Origin: Pseudomonadota bacterium
GTDB lineage: Bacteria; Pseudomonadota; Alphaproteobacteria; Sphingomonadales; Sphingomonadaceae
Direction of reading: 5' to 3'
Assembly: GCA_023394965.1 (NCBI GenBank)
Contig: JAEWZX010000009.1
Coordinates: forward strand, 23,045-87,044
Length of the DNA: 64,000 bases
The notes beneath the pieces were generated by a model, which searched no databases, had not been told where the DNA came from, and worked only from the letters and a program-made list of their open reading frames with translations. The position numbers were made by a program, and so were the translations under genes. Shown here piece after piece: positions 8,652 to 15,636 of this stretch (positions are counted from its first letter, which is position 1; the number at the start of each line of letters is the position of its first letter).

Positions 8652-8986
8652 GAGAAGGACGCTTCACCAGCTTTGCTGCGTTCTGGCCCTTTTATCTGCG
8701 CGAGCATTCCCGCCCCGGGACACGGGCGTTGCATTATGTGGGGACTACCCTGGTGGTGGCACTAGCCCTGGCCGCCATGGTGACGGGAAACTGGCGATGG
8801 CTCCTGGTGATGCCAGTTGCTGGCTATTTCTTCGCCTGGGTCGCGCATTTCGCCCATGAGAAGAACCGGCCAGCAACTTTCACTTATCCGTGGTGGAGCT
8901 TGCGGGCAGACTTTCGCATGTGGCGGATGTGGCTCACCGGCAGCCTTGGCCCCGAACTGGAAGCCGCTGGCATTGCCAAGGGCTAG
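8648..8986 (+). CDS. DUF962 / Mpo1-like membrane protein
   Basis: A 112-residue protein with the DUF962 signature: FYLREHSRPGTRALHYVGT at the N-terminus, two hydrophobic helices (LVVALALAAMVTG and WLLVMPVAGYFFAWVAHFAH), then a conserved HEKNRPATFTYPWWSLRADF. The yeast relative Mpo1 is an Fe(II)-dependent alpha-dioxygenase acting on 2-hydroxy fatty acids, and the conserved His residues are kept here. The start overlaps the protease stop (ATGA). Its 3' end overlaps the convergent DUF3429 gene by four bases. Confidence 0.85.
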   Translation: MREGRFTSFAAFWPFYLREHSRPGTRALHYVGTTLVVALALAAMVTGNWRWLLVMPVAGYFFAWVAHFAHEKNRPATFTYPWWSLRADFRMWRMWLTGSLGPELEAAGIAKG

Positions 8987-9435
8987 GCCATTGCAGCCGC
9001 AAGGGTAAGCAAGCCCAGTCCGACGGACAGAGGAACTCGCAGCGCCATCCACCAGCGCGGGGCAAGCGATCCCAGCTTCGCATCCACACCCAGACTAACA
9101 AGCAAGCCGCCGGCGAGCATAACCAGCGACGGTTCGGGCCATTGCCAATCCAAAAGCCAAGGGAGCAAACAAGCCAATCCCCCCAGACACGGCACGACCG
9201 CTGCCACCCAGACCCAACCCAACACCTGTCTGCGTTGAGCTGCAGGGGCCATCGCCGCCATCCCCCACCATGTGCCGCCCAGAAACGACAGTACCAACGC
9301 AGCATAAAGCGCACCGAACGACTGCGCTTGCTTGCTCCAGTCGGGCGGACCTGCATAAAGCACGACGACGCATGCCAGCTGGGGGAACAAACCCCCAACG
9401 CCAAGCCACCGCGGCAGACTGGGAACGCTGCGCAC
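8983..9435 (-). CDS. DUF3429 membrane protein
   Basis: A 150-residue very hydrophobic protein with about five transmembrane helices. The family hallmark FLGGTWWGMA is in the second helix, which supports DUF3429 (related to TMEM69). Function is unknown. It starts with GTG, overlapping the stop codon of the upstream lipoprotein gene by one base (TAGTG), so the two are translationally coupled. Codon use is Trp/Leu/Val rich, as expected for a membrane protein. Confidence 0.82.
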   Translation of the reverse strand: MRSVPSLPRWLGVGGLFPQLACVVVLYAGPPDWSKQAQSFGALYAALVLSFLGGTWWGMAAMAPAAQRRQVLGWVWVAAVVPCLGGLACLLPWLLDWQWPEPSLVMLAGGLLVSLGVDAKLGSLAPRWWMALRVPLSVGLGLLTLAAAMA

Positions 9436-9866
9436 TATGGCGCCTCTGGTCCGCTAAACGGCTGGCTGTTGGTCCATGCACACCCTTCCCTCTGCTCACC
9501 GGCGACCAGAAGTGTTGCAGTATAAGGATAGGTGCGGTCGCTCATCCCATCGGAGCATTCGCCAGGCGTGACCATTAGATCAAATGCAGCTCCGTCCAAT
9601 TGACCACTGATTCCGAGGCCGTTGTTGCCGGCAAAGCGTTTGACCGGGAATTCACTGCCATCAGGGTTTTCTGGCGTGGAATAGGTCGCCATTCCACCGC
9701 CGGCGGCACCGCCCCAGAATGGCTCGGTTCCGGTATAGTTCACCACCTCGTCGTCGGCTATTCCATCGAATGTGCCGGTCTCGACAATTCCGTCCGGCGC
9801 GCTGTCGTTGGCCGTGCAGCTCGCCAATCCGATCAATGGAGCAATCAAAAACAGGCGTATGTTCAT
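9435..9866 (-). CDS. COG3650-type predicted lipoprotein
   Basis: A 143-residue lipoprotein with lipobox LASC (Cys17). The mature part contains NYTGTEPFWGG near the start and ends with CSDGMSDRTYPYTATLLVAG, a pattern of COG3650 proteins (the HslJ/heat-shock-lipoprotein neighbourhood). Two cysteines in the mature protein could form a disulfide. The precise role is unknown. It is coupled to the DUF3429 gene. The 259 bases upstream to the next gene hold no feature I can name. Confidence 0.75.
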   Translation of the reverse strand: MNIRLFLIAPLIGLASCTANDSAPDGIVETGTFDGIADDEVVNYTGTEPFWGGAAGGGMATYSTPENPDGSEFPVKRFAGNNGLGISGQLDGAAFDLMVTPGECSDGMSDRTYPYTATLLVAGEQREGCAWTNSQPFSGPEAP

Positions 9867-10125
9867 GCGTTTTTTCCAAGTTGCAGAAGAATTCTACCGT
9901 TTGCGCGAGTGGGTGGCCCCCGGCACCGGAACGGGCGTCTGAGAGTACGCGACCCTGTGTACTAGCCATGAAAGTGTTCGTGCACCCCTCTTTTGAAATT
10001 CACCGCCGACTGAGAACCGAAAGGATACAATTGTCAGCCAGAGCAACGGTTATTCAAAGCGACGGGTAATATCTATCGATGGACACCATCTTGCTTTCAA
10101 GCCTGCTCGGTGAGACACTATCACC

Positions 10126-10743
10126 ATGAAACTGCCCCGCCTTGGACTTCGCTGGTATGCAGCGCCAATCGTAGTTGCCATAATCGCCGCGGGCGCACTG
10201 AGCGGATCCTTCATAGGCTCTGCGGCAATCCTCAAAAATGGTATTGGGATGGCAGAGGACGCCCCACAGGATCTGAAGCAAACCCGCGAAAGCTATGCGC
10301 AGGCAGACAGCGAACAACTGCCAAATCATTACCCGCTTGTAACACCGACGGGAACCGTTCCCGTCGAAGCTCTGGCCCAGCACGGGCGCCTGCGCAATTC
10401 CAGTGGCGGATGGGGTGACCCAGAGAGTGAAATTGCGACCGATTCCGATTACGGATTCGAATTGGACGAGAAAGAGATTGATCGGCTCGCCAACTGGCAA
10501 CCAACTCGTCGCGAAACGCGAGAGAGAGTTTCACGCCCCGCCTCAGCCGAAAACGAAGCCGTGGGGGGCAACCGGTCGCCCACTCGCATTGTTAAGGACG
10601 ACCGAAATCATCAGGCAAAGCAAGCCTCCAAAAAGTCCAAAAATGGACTTGGCTCAGACCAATCGTCTCAGTCGACCGAGGTTAATCTCGAATTTCACGA
10701 CACGCAATTATCCTCGACAGAGGATGAAGGGCTGACGAACTAA
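10126..10743 (+). CDS. Hypothetical protein with N-terminal membrane anchor
   Basis: A 205-residue protein that I do not recognise. It has one hydrophobic segment at about residues 9-33 (YAAPIVVAIIAAGALSGSFI), then a long hydrophilic tail rich in charged and polar residues (Ser, Asn, Gln, Lys), probably disordered. GGTGAG precedes the ATG at 10126. Its base composition is less GC-rich than the neighbours'. No functional partner is adjacent. The orientation, ribosome site and uninterrupted frame support a real gene, but conservation is untested. Confidence 0.55.
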   Translation: MKLPRLGLRWYAAPIVVAIIAAGALSGSFIGSAAILKNGIGMAEDAPQDLKQTRESYAQADSEQLPNHYPLVTPTGTVPVEALAQHGRLRNSSGGWGDPESEIATDSDYGFELDEKEIDRLANWQPTRRETRERVSRPASAENEAVGGNRSPTRIVKDDRNHQAKQASKKSKNGLGSDQSSQSTEVNLEFHDTQLSSTEDEGLTN

Positions 10744-10781
10744 ATTGGTTGGGCCCGACAGCGCCTTATAAATGCGGACGA

Positions 10782-11351
10782 TCAAGCGCACCCTTCGACA
10801 TAGCCAAGCTCCGGCATAACCCCGACATGCACTGTCGAAACCGTACCGTCTGGATCGATTTCGAACCTTAGCCGAGGGTCATTGCCAGGCTGCGTCAGAT
10901 ATTTTCCTTCAGGCCCGGTATATTTATGCGGCTCTTCGACAAATCCCGGGAACGCCGAGCGTACGTCTTCAATCGCGGATCCAGGGCCGACACCTTCCAC
11001 CAGCTTTACATCGCTGTCGCCAAAAACCGAAATGCGCCGCACCTCACCATTGGTACGGATGGCGTAAACGTCAGGAAACTGCGGCGACGACAGCGTTTCG
11101 CACCCATTCCCGATCTGTCCTTCGGCTGCGGTAAAGCTACTATTCTTCGGAACCGGCTGCCCGATCGTCAATCCACCAAGCTCTTCCAGCGTGAGGGTTT
11201 TACCACCCGCCGATGCGATCGGAGTTGGCGTTGGTTTAGGGGTTGGGGCTTGCGAAGCCTGCGTATCGGCTCGCGCAGAAGCATCTCCGGCCTCGGATGA
11301 GCAGCCGGCAACAATCAGCGCCGCTGTGAGCGGAAGGATGATATATCTCAT
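10782..11351 (-). CDS. Hypothetical lipoprotein
   Basis: A 189-residue lipoprotein with lipobox VAGC (Cys17). A Thr/Pro-rich linker (TPKPTPTPIA) follows and then a globular domain (about residues 55-189) with GLTIGQPVP and the periodic segment GSAIEDVRSAFPGFVEEPHK. That pattern resembles small periplasmic domains that begin with a 'G.....VR..FG' repeat, but I cannot name the family with confidence. Cys83 and Cys188 could pair. It converges with the preceding hypothetical gene. Confidence 0.65.
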   Translation of the reverse strand: MRYIILPLTAALIVAGCSSEAGDASARADTQASQAPTPKPTPTPIASAGGKTLTLEELGGLTIGQPVPKNSSFTAAEGQIGNGCETLSSPQFPDVYAIRTNGEVRRISVFGDSDVKLVEGVGPGSAIEDVRSAFPGFVEEPHKYTGPEGKYLTQPGNDPRLRFEIDPDGTVSTVHVGVMPELGYVEGCA

Positions 11352-11492
11352 GCCTGCACAGCGCGTCGGGATAGAGCCGGTTCCCTACTGAAGTCCGAAA
11401 TACCGCCGGGTCGAGAGAACTTCCGAAATAAATATATGCCAAACACTAAATTTTCCGCAGGGTTATGCTATGGCGTTACAATTGACCGACTT

Positions 11493-11511
11493 GGAATGAA
11501 GGAAACATTCC
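11493..11511. promoter_or_regulatory. Inverted repeat upstream of membrane-anchored HTH gene
   Basis: GGAATG and CATTCC form a perfect 6-bp inverted repeat with a 7-base spacer, 36 bases before the HTH gene's ATG and just after a possible -35 (TTGACC at 11482). It could be an operator, perhaps autoregulatory; that is inference only. Confidence 0.3.
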
Positions 11512-11547
11512 GCTAGGCTGCAAATTTACTCCATAACGGAGGAAAGG

Positions 11548-12045
11548 ATGCCGACAGCCATTCAGGATCGGACTGAGGCCTTAACTGCGCGCCAGAAAGA
11601 ATGCCTGCTACTGCTGAAGGACGGAATGACCTCAAAGCAGATTGCGCGAGAGCTCGACATCTCTCCGCGCACTGTCGATCAGCATATTGCCGTCGCCCTT
11701 GAAAGCCTCGGCGTGAGAAGCCGTCTAGAGGCTATCTCCATGCTGCACGAACAGGAACTGCTGGAATCGACAAAGTCCATCCCCCCTTCGTGGATGCCGG
11801 ACAGGCCCACGCCAGCCAACCTCCTTCGCAAATCGCCTTCAGCGCCCAGTCCCAAGAAGTTCGGCCGATCACCTCCGACCCGTGGTCCACTATTTCCGCC
11901 AGTCGGCGGTTCCGTGAATACTGCCTCGACGGGCAATCGCATCACATGGATGGTCCGCTTGGCCATCTTGTGTGTGATGCTGACCTGTCTCATGGTTCTA
12001 TCCGTTTTGGGCGTTTCCGAGATGGTCAGCAGTGCTCCAGCATGA
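11548..12045 (+). CDS. LuxR/GerE-type HTH protein with C-terminal membrane anchor
   Basis: A 165-residue protein. Residues about 10-66 form a LuxR/GerE helix-turn-helix (LTARQKECLLLLKDGMTSKQ, then IARELDISPRTVDQHI). A Pro/Ser-rich basic linker of about 60 residues follows. Residues about 132-155 are a transmembrane helix (WMVRLAILCVMLTCLMVLSV). The DNA-binding domain is at the N-terminus and the anchor at the C-terminus, with no receiver or ligand domain. This looks like a membrane-tethered transcription factor. GGAGGAAAGG precedes the ATG. The next gene starts 52 bases after its stop. Confidence 0.82.
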   Translation: MPTAIQDRTEALTARQKECLLLLKDGMTSKQIARELDISPRTVDQHIAVALESLGVRSRLEAISMLHEQELLESTKSIPPSWMPDRPTPANLLRKSPSAPSPKKFGRSPPTRGPLFPPVGGSVNTASTGNRITWMVRLAILCVMLTCLMVLSVLGVSEMVSSAPA

Positions 12046-12097
12046 CTTTATTCGCCGGACCGGTCCTATTTCGGACGCGGCGAAAGAGGATGAATTT

Positions 12098-12445
12098 ATG
12101 CACGACATCGAAACAGCGGCAGGCCGGGTGGTTGCAAACGACACCCAGAAATCCGTCGAGGCGGTCGATCAAGCCGTAATGTCTCTGGCCCATCTGTGTG
12201 CCAGCATCGTGGAGGTCAGCAAGGCTTCGCATTTGCCGGTCGGCACAGCGCAGGGCGCGCTGTCCATGGCAGGCATGAGCCTGACGAAGATGATCGACAG
12301 CCGCGACGACATCAGCCGCGCCACGCGGGAACTGGTCAAGATACAGAAGGCATCCAATCTCGAGACGGTCAATTTCGGTTGTCCCCCGCTTCACGAACCG
12401 AGCGCGCGCGCAGCAGAAGCACCCGCGGCGAAGCTGGCGGCCTGA
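12098..12445 (+). CDS. Hypothetical protein downstream of membrane-anchored HTH gene
   Basis: A 115-residue soluble, mostly helical protein without recognised domains (MHDIETAAGRVVANDTQKSV start; repeated hydrophobic/alcohol pattern AVMSLAHLCASIVEVSKASH; an Ala-rich end). I chose the ATG at 12098 because AAAGAGGA lies 7-14 bases upstream. It lies between the HTH protein and a four-helix membrane protein, all co-directional and tightly spaced, so the three probably work together. The role is unknown. Confidence 0.65.
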   Translation: MHDIETAAGRVVANDTQKSVEAVDQAVMSLAHLCASIVEVSKASHLPVGTAQGALSMAGMSLTKMIDSRDDISRATRELVKIQKASNLETVNFGCPPLHEPSARAAEAPAAKLAA

Positions 12446-12446
12446 G

Positions 12447-12872
12447 ATGAGCGCGATCTTCCTGCTTGCCTTCTGGCTTTTCCTGCTGACCGCATTGGCA
12501 GTGGCCTGGCAGGCAGGGGATCGCAACGATCGGCGGATCATTCTGGCGATCGGTGGGGCGGCGCTGGCTTCCGGCGCCACCCACATGCTCTTTTCCGAGA
12601 GTGCGGCGCACACGCTTGTGGTCGTGATTGATCTCGCCCTGCTCGTCGTGGTGGTACGCTATACCCTATGGAGCAGGCGATACTGGCCCCTCTGGTTTGC
12701 GGCCTTTCATTCCACATCGGTGCTGTTTTCCTTCGCTTCCACCATGCTTCCGGGGACGCAGCACATCATCGCGGAACGGCTCGCAGGGTTCTGGTCGATA
12801 CCTGCCATCATCGTGATGGTCATCGGCCTGATCGCCGATCAGCATCGCGGCCTGATCGGATCGGGCCGCTGA
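12447..12872 (+). CDS. Hypothetical four-helix membrane protein
   Basis: A 141-residue protein with about four transmembrane helices (IFLLAFWLFLLTALAVAW; ILAIGGAALASGATHML; TLVVVIDLALLVVVV; IPAIIVMVIGLIAD). It starts one base after the stop of the preceding gene, so translational coupling is likely. No family name is recognised. As the third member of the HTH-anchored gene trio it could be the membrane signal input, but nothing in the sequence proves this. Confidence 0.7.
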   Translation: MSAIFLLAFWLFLLTALAVAWQAGDRNDRRIILAIGGAALASGATHMLFSESAAHTLVVVIDLALLVVVVRYTLWSRRYWPLWFAAFHSTSVLFSFASTMLPGTQHIIAERLAGFWSIPAIIVMVIGLIADQHRGLIGSGR

Positions 12873-12961
12873 GGGGCGGGCAACACCCCCGTTGACGGCA
12901 AAGACCCTGCCGCACGGATCGCGTGGCGGCAGGGCCGGGGCGGGGCCTTACCCGCGCAGGG

Positions 12962-13306
12962 TCACATCACCTTTTCGGGCCGCGCATCGTGCCGGTGCTT
13001 CGATTCCTTGCCGAACAGCCGCGTCAGCCGCTGGGCCATCGTGCTGGCGGCCTTGCGCGCCGCGGCGTCGACAGTGGGGCCATGTTCGGTCACGCCGATC
13101 GGCTTGCCGCCACGCGGGCGGGCTTCGATGGTGCAGCCCTTGTCGTCATTGCCATGAGTGTGGCGGTGATTGTTGTGGACGTGCACTTCGAGGCGGGTCA
13201 GCCGTTCTTCGAACCGTGCCAGCTTTTCACGGACGCTTGTTTCGATGCGCTGGGCGACCTCGTCCGTGCCCATGACGCTGCTGTCCGAATTGAACTGGAT
13301 CTGCAT
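12962..13306 (-). CDS. HPF/RaiA-type ribosome hibernation factor (short form)
   Basis: A 114-residue protein of the sigma-54-modulation/ribosome-associated-inhibitor fold, which binds the 30S subunit and silences ribosomes in stress or stationary phase. It shows the expected order: MQIQFNSDSSVMGTDEVAQR, the RFEERLTRLEVHVHNNHRHT strand, the CTIEARPRGGKPI strand, then the VDAAARKAASTMAQRL helix. It lacks the C-terminal dimerisation domain of long HPF and carries extra His (HNNHRHTHGND and KHRHD). The ATG at 13306 has GGAGAG upstream; earlier in-frame codons cross the repeat array and are not part of the gene. Confidence 0.82.
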   Translation of the reverse strand: MQIQFNSDSSVMGTDEVAQRIETSVREKLARFEERLTRLEVHVHNNHRHTHGNDDKGCTIEARPRGGKPIGVTEHGPTVDAAARKAASTMAQRLTRLFGKESKHRHDARPEKVM

Positions 13307-13340
13307 GGCGTTTTCTCTCCTTATGCCTGCTCTCTTCTCC

Positions 13341-13366
13341 AACGTTCGAGATGGGCATTGCGGTCC
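13341..13366 (-). promoter_or_regulatory. Possible EcfG-type promoter upstream of HPF-like gene
   Basis: Read on the minus strand, GGACC is followed after 17 bases by CGTT, one mismatch from GGAAC-N17-CGTT. It ends 35 bases before the HPF-like start codon. A hibernation factor is a sensible general-stress target, but the -35 mismatch makes this tentative. Confidence 0.35.
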
Positions 13367-13461
13367 GGATTTCCAGCGCAATCCGGCAACGTCCAGCCGC
13401 GCGATGCGGCCGGGCGGGGCAAGACATGGACCGGGTGTTACACTGTCCAGGCACAAAAGAA

Positions 13462-13607
13462 GTCGGCTTGTGCGAAAAGGCGTCGGTTTATGGCCTGCGG
13501 GCGTCGGCTTGCGGCCCGAAGGTGTCGGCTTGCGCGGCCCGGCTGTCGGCATGGAGCGAGGAAATGTCGGTTTTCCCCGCGCTCCTGTCGGCTTGTTCAT
13601 GGCCCCT
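13462..13607. repeat. Seven-copy array of GTCGG[CT]TTG at strict 21-bp period
   Basis: GTCGG begins at 13462, 13482, 13503, 13524, 13545, 13566 and 13587: one 20-bp step, then five of exactly 21 bp. About nine bases are conserved (GTCGGCTTG with C/T and T/A variation) and the other twelve differ in every copy. On the minus strand, copies 3-7 encode heptads ending in Gln/His/Lys-Ala/Thr-Asp at the C-terminus of the HTH-like gene. In copy 2 the CAA codon is TAA, the gene's stop. Copy 1 is one base short. So the array runs past the stop codon. Confidence 0.85.
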
Positions 13608-13949
13608 GCGCAGATAATCGAGCGCGGCAAGCCCCGGCCCGTCCCAGCGCGAGCGGGCGGCGTCCATCCGCGCCCTGCTGGCCGCCGCGCGGGCGCGCAG
13701 CCCCTTGCGCCGCGCCCCTTCGAACGCTTCGCGAAATTCAGCCCCGTCGAGCCGGGCGCGCAGGGCATAGGCGGCCTGTCGGCTCATCCCGACTTCGCGC
13801 GCCGCTTCCGCCACCCGCCCGCATTTTTCCAGCGCCAGCAGGAAGGCCGCAACCTTGGGCACGGTCCAGCGGTAATCGGCATTGCACTGGCGGGCCCGCT
13901 TGCGAGGGCGGGGCGGAATGGCGGCTTGCGGTGCGATATCATCGGTCAT
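13488..13949 (-). CDS. HTH-like protein with heptad-repeat C-terminus
   Basis: A 153-residue protein. Residues about 27-70 look like a helix-turn-helix (WTVPKVAAFLLALEKCGRVA, then EAAREVGMSRQAAYALRARL), as in phage small-terminase or transposase-like DNA-binding proteins. The middle is Ala/Arg-rich (AFEGARRKGLRARAAASRAR). The last 35 residues are five heptads carrying Gln/His/Lys-Ala/Thr-Asp, coded by the 21-bp-period array. The TAA stop sits inside a repeat copy at the position that is CAA in others, which suggests a recently shortened reading frame. Function is unknown. Confidence 0.6.
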   Translation of the reverse strand: MTDDIAPQAAIPPRPRKRARQCNADYRWTVPKVAAFLLALEKCGRVAEAAREVGMSRQAAYALRARLDGAEFREAFEGARRKGLRARAAASRARMDAARSRWDGPGLAALDYLRRGHEQADRSAGKTDISSLHADSRAAQADTFGPQADARRP

Positions 13950-13997
13950 CCCGCAGGATGAGCCACAGATACCGGCCTGTAGGAAAATGTTTTCGTA

Positions 13998-14420
13998 TCA
14001 GTTGGTGCCGGCGGCCAGCCACAGCGTGCCCAGATCCACCCGCTCGCTACCCGCAACCGGGGTGACGGGGTGGCTGGTGTCGGTGATCCACAGAAGGCGG
14101 CCCGCCCCATCTTCGATCCGCACCCGCGCATTGGCCCGCACCACACTGTCCAGCGCGGCACGGGGCACCTCTATCTCGAACGGCAGCGGCACCTGCCGCC
14201 CCTCGCTCGAAAAGCGTTTTTCGGCCAGCACCGGAGCCGCCGCATCGGCGCGCGACACATCTTCTATCCGCACGGTCACCACCGCCTCCGGCGGCAGGGC
14301 GACACGCTGGCGATAGCTGGCTTCGCCCGCAACGGTGATCACATCGCTTTGGGTCGGGGTGGTGGCGCAGGCGGCCAGCGGCAGCAGCAGCGCGGCGGCA
14401 AGGGGGGCGAGAAGTTTCAT
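13998..14420 (-). CDS. YbaY-like lipoprotein
   Basis: A 140-residue lipoprotein with lipobox LAAC (Cys18). The mature domain fits the YbaY/Lipoprot_C family: SYRQRVALPPEAVVTVRIED, then VPLPFEIEVPRAAL and ARVRIEDGAGRLLWITDTSH. Such proteins are small beta-sandwich outer-membrane lipoproteins of uncertain role, and the E. coli member is stress-induced. The ATG at 14420 starts only about nine bases after an EcfG-type -10 element, so the mRNA leader is predicted to be very short. Confidence 0.85.
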   Translation of the reverse strand: MKLLAPLAAALLLPLAACATTPTQSDVITVAGEASYRQRVALPPEAVVTVRIEDVSRADAAAPVLAEKRFSSEGRQVPLPFEIEVPRAALDSVVRANARVRIEDGAGRLLWITDTSHPVTPVAGSERVDLGTLWLAAGTN

Positions 14421-14428
14421 GGCGGGCA

Positions 14429-14454
14429 AACGCCGGTCACGTCCCCCGTGTTCC
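14429..14454 (-). promoter_or_regulatory. EcfG-type promoter upstream of YbaY-like gene
   Basis: On the minus strand GGAAC is followed by exactly 17 bases and CGTT, a perfect match to the GGAAC-N16/17-CGTT general stress consensus. The CGTT ends nine bases before the ATG, so the transcript would be leaderless or nearly so. Confidence 0.6.
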
Positions 14455-14541
14455 TGCACGCCCCGCCCGCAAGGCGGAATTTCGGAACGCCCCCCTTGCC
14501 CCAGGCATTGGATACGTAGCGAACAATAGAAGGAAGCTGTC

Positions 14542-14988
14542 ATGTCATTGTCCAAGCCCCTCCTCGCCGGTGTCGTCGCCGCCAGTGCGCTGACCGCCGC
14601 CTGCGGTGAAACCGCCGCCGAAAAGGACGCCGACCGCGTCGAGGACCAGATCGAGCTGGAGGCCGACCGCAGCGCGGTTGCTGCCGGTAGTGAAGAAGCC
14701 GCGCTGGGCATGACCGAAGCGCAATTGCTGGAGGCCGATCTGGTCACTGCCGACGGCACCGACCTGGGCGATATCGCGCTGGTCCGCCGGGACGATGATG
14801 GCACGGTCACCGGCCTGGTGATCGAGCTGGAAGATACCGATCCCGACCGCTGGGTCGAAATTCCGATGGATGGCCTGACCACGCGTGCCGATGGCAATGA
14901 CAAGGATGTCCAAACTGCAATGACCGCCGCCGATCTGGCCGCCCTGCCCGACGCGGACATGAGCGGGATGGACAAGGCGACCATGTAA
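14542..14988 (+). CDS. Lipoprotein with PRC-barrel-like domain
   Basis: A 148-residue acidic protein with a lipoprotein signal (lipobox TAAC, Cys21). An acidic helical linker precedes residues about 58-110, which look like a PRC-barrel (LLEADLVTADGTDLGDIALV, then DGTVTGLVIELEDTDPDRWV). PRC-barrel proteins in alphaproteobacteria are often stress-linked, but the activity here is unknown. It is divergent from the YbaY-like gene and is followed by a strong terminator. Confidence 0.7.
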   Translation: MSLSKPLLAGVVAASALTAACGETAAEKDADRVEDQIELEADRSAVAAGSEEAALGMTEAQLLEADLVTADGTDLGDIALVRRDDDGTVTGLVIELEDTDPDRWVEIPMDGLTTRADGNDKDVQTAMTAADLAALPDADMSGMDKATM

Positions 14989-15012
14989 GCGCCACCCTTC
15001 GGCCAACCCGCG

Positions 15013-15046
15013 AAACCCGCGCCGGAGCGATCCGGGGCGGGTTTTT
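15013..15046 (+). terminator. Rho-independent terminator
   Basis: AAACCCGC-GCCGG pairs with CCGG-GGCGGGTTT around a short AGCGAT loop, followed by a run of five T. It lies about 25 bases after the stop of the PRC-barrel lipoprotein gene and is oriented for it. Confidence 0.85.
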
Positions 15047-15105
15047 GCTGCCCGGCCCCACGGGGGAATCAGGCTGGCGGGAATTGTACTGGCCGGAATT
15101 ATACG

Positions 15106-15630
15106 ATGGGGCGAAGCGATGCTAAGGCGGCGTCAATGCCCGCACCGCACACCCCGCCCGCCACCCGTGATCCGGCCATCACCATCCTTGTCGATGCGGA
15201 TGCCTGCCCGGTGAAGGATGAAATCTACCGCGTGGCGGAACGCCACGGCGCGCAGGTGCGCGTGGTCAGCAACGATATCTTCCGCGTGCCGGTGAGCGAG
15301 CGGGTGAAGCGCGTGGTGGTGGGCGATGGTTTCGACGCTGCGGACGACTGGATTGCCGACAATGCGGGCCCACGCACCGTGGTGATCACGGCCGACATCC
15401 TGCTGGCCGAACGCTGCCTGAAAGAAGGCGCGCAGGTGCTGGCGCACAATGGCAAGCCCTTCGATGCCTCCAGCATCGGCGGCGCGGTAGCCACGCGCGC
15501 GATCATGGCGGATCTGCGTGCCGGGATGGACGGGATCGGCGGCGGCCCGCCACCCTTCAGCAAGGCCGACCGGTCACGGTTCCTGCAGGCGCTGGACAAG
15601 GTGTTGGTCGGGACAAGGCGGTCAGGCTGA
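15106..15630 (+). CDS. YaiI/YqxD family (DUF188) protein
   Basis: Up to 174 residues. The domain begins with the family hallmark ILVDADACPVKDEIYRVAER and continues with VVVGDGFDAADDWI and TADILLAERCL, ending with PPPFSKADRSRFLQALDK. DUF188 proteins have a PIN/NYN-like fold with conserved acidic residues; nuclease activity is suspected but unproven. Either the ATG at 15106 or one at 15136 could be the start; family length (about 150 aa) favours the second. Confidence 0.88.
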   Translation: MGRSDAKAASMPAPHTPPATRDPAITILVDADACPVKDEIYRVAERHGAQVRVVSNDIFRVPVSERVKRVVVGDGFDAADDWIADNAGPRTVVITADILLAERCLKEGAQVLAHNGKPFDASSIGGAVATRAIMADLRAGMDGIGGGPPPFSKADRSRFLQALDKVLVGTRRSG

Positions 15631-15636
15631 GCAGGC

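Noticed and set aside
8983..8986. Frameshift or fusion between the DUF962 and DUF3429 genes
   Set aside because: They are on opposite strands and merely converge with a four-base overlap; both are full length.
13462..13607. CRISPR array
   Set aside because: Units are 9 bases at 21-bp spacing, partly inside a coding region; repeats and spacers are far too short.
12962..13768. HPF gene extended upstream to 13768
   Set aside because: The extra 154 residues run through the 21-bp-period array and the neighbouring gene in another frame; the family start and ribosome site are at 13306.
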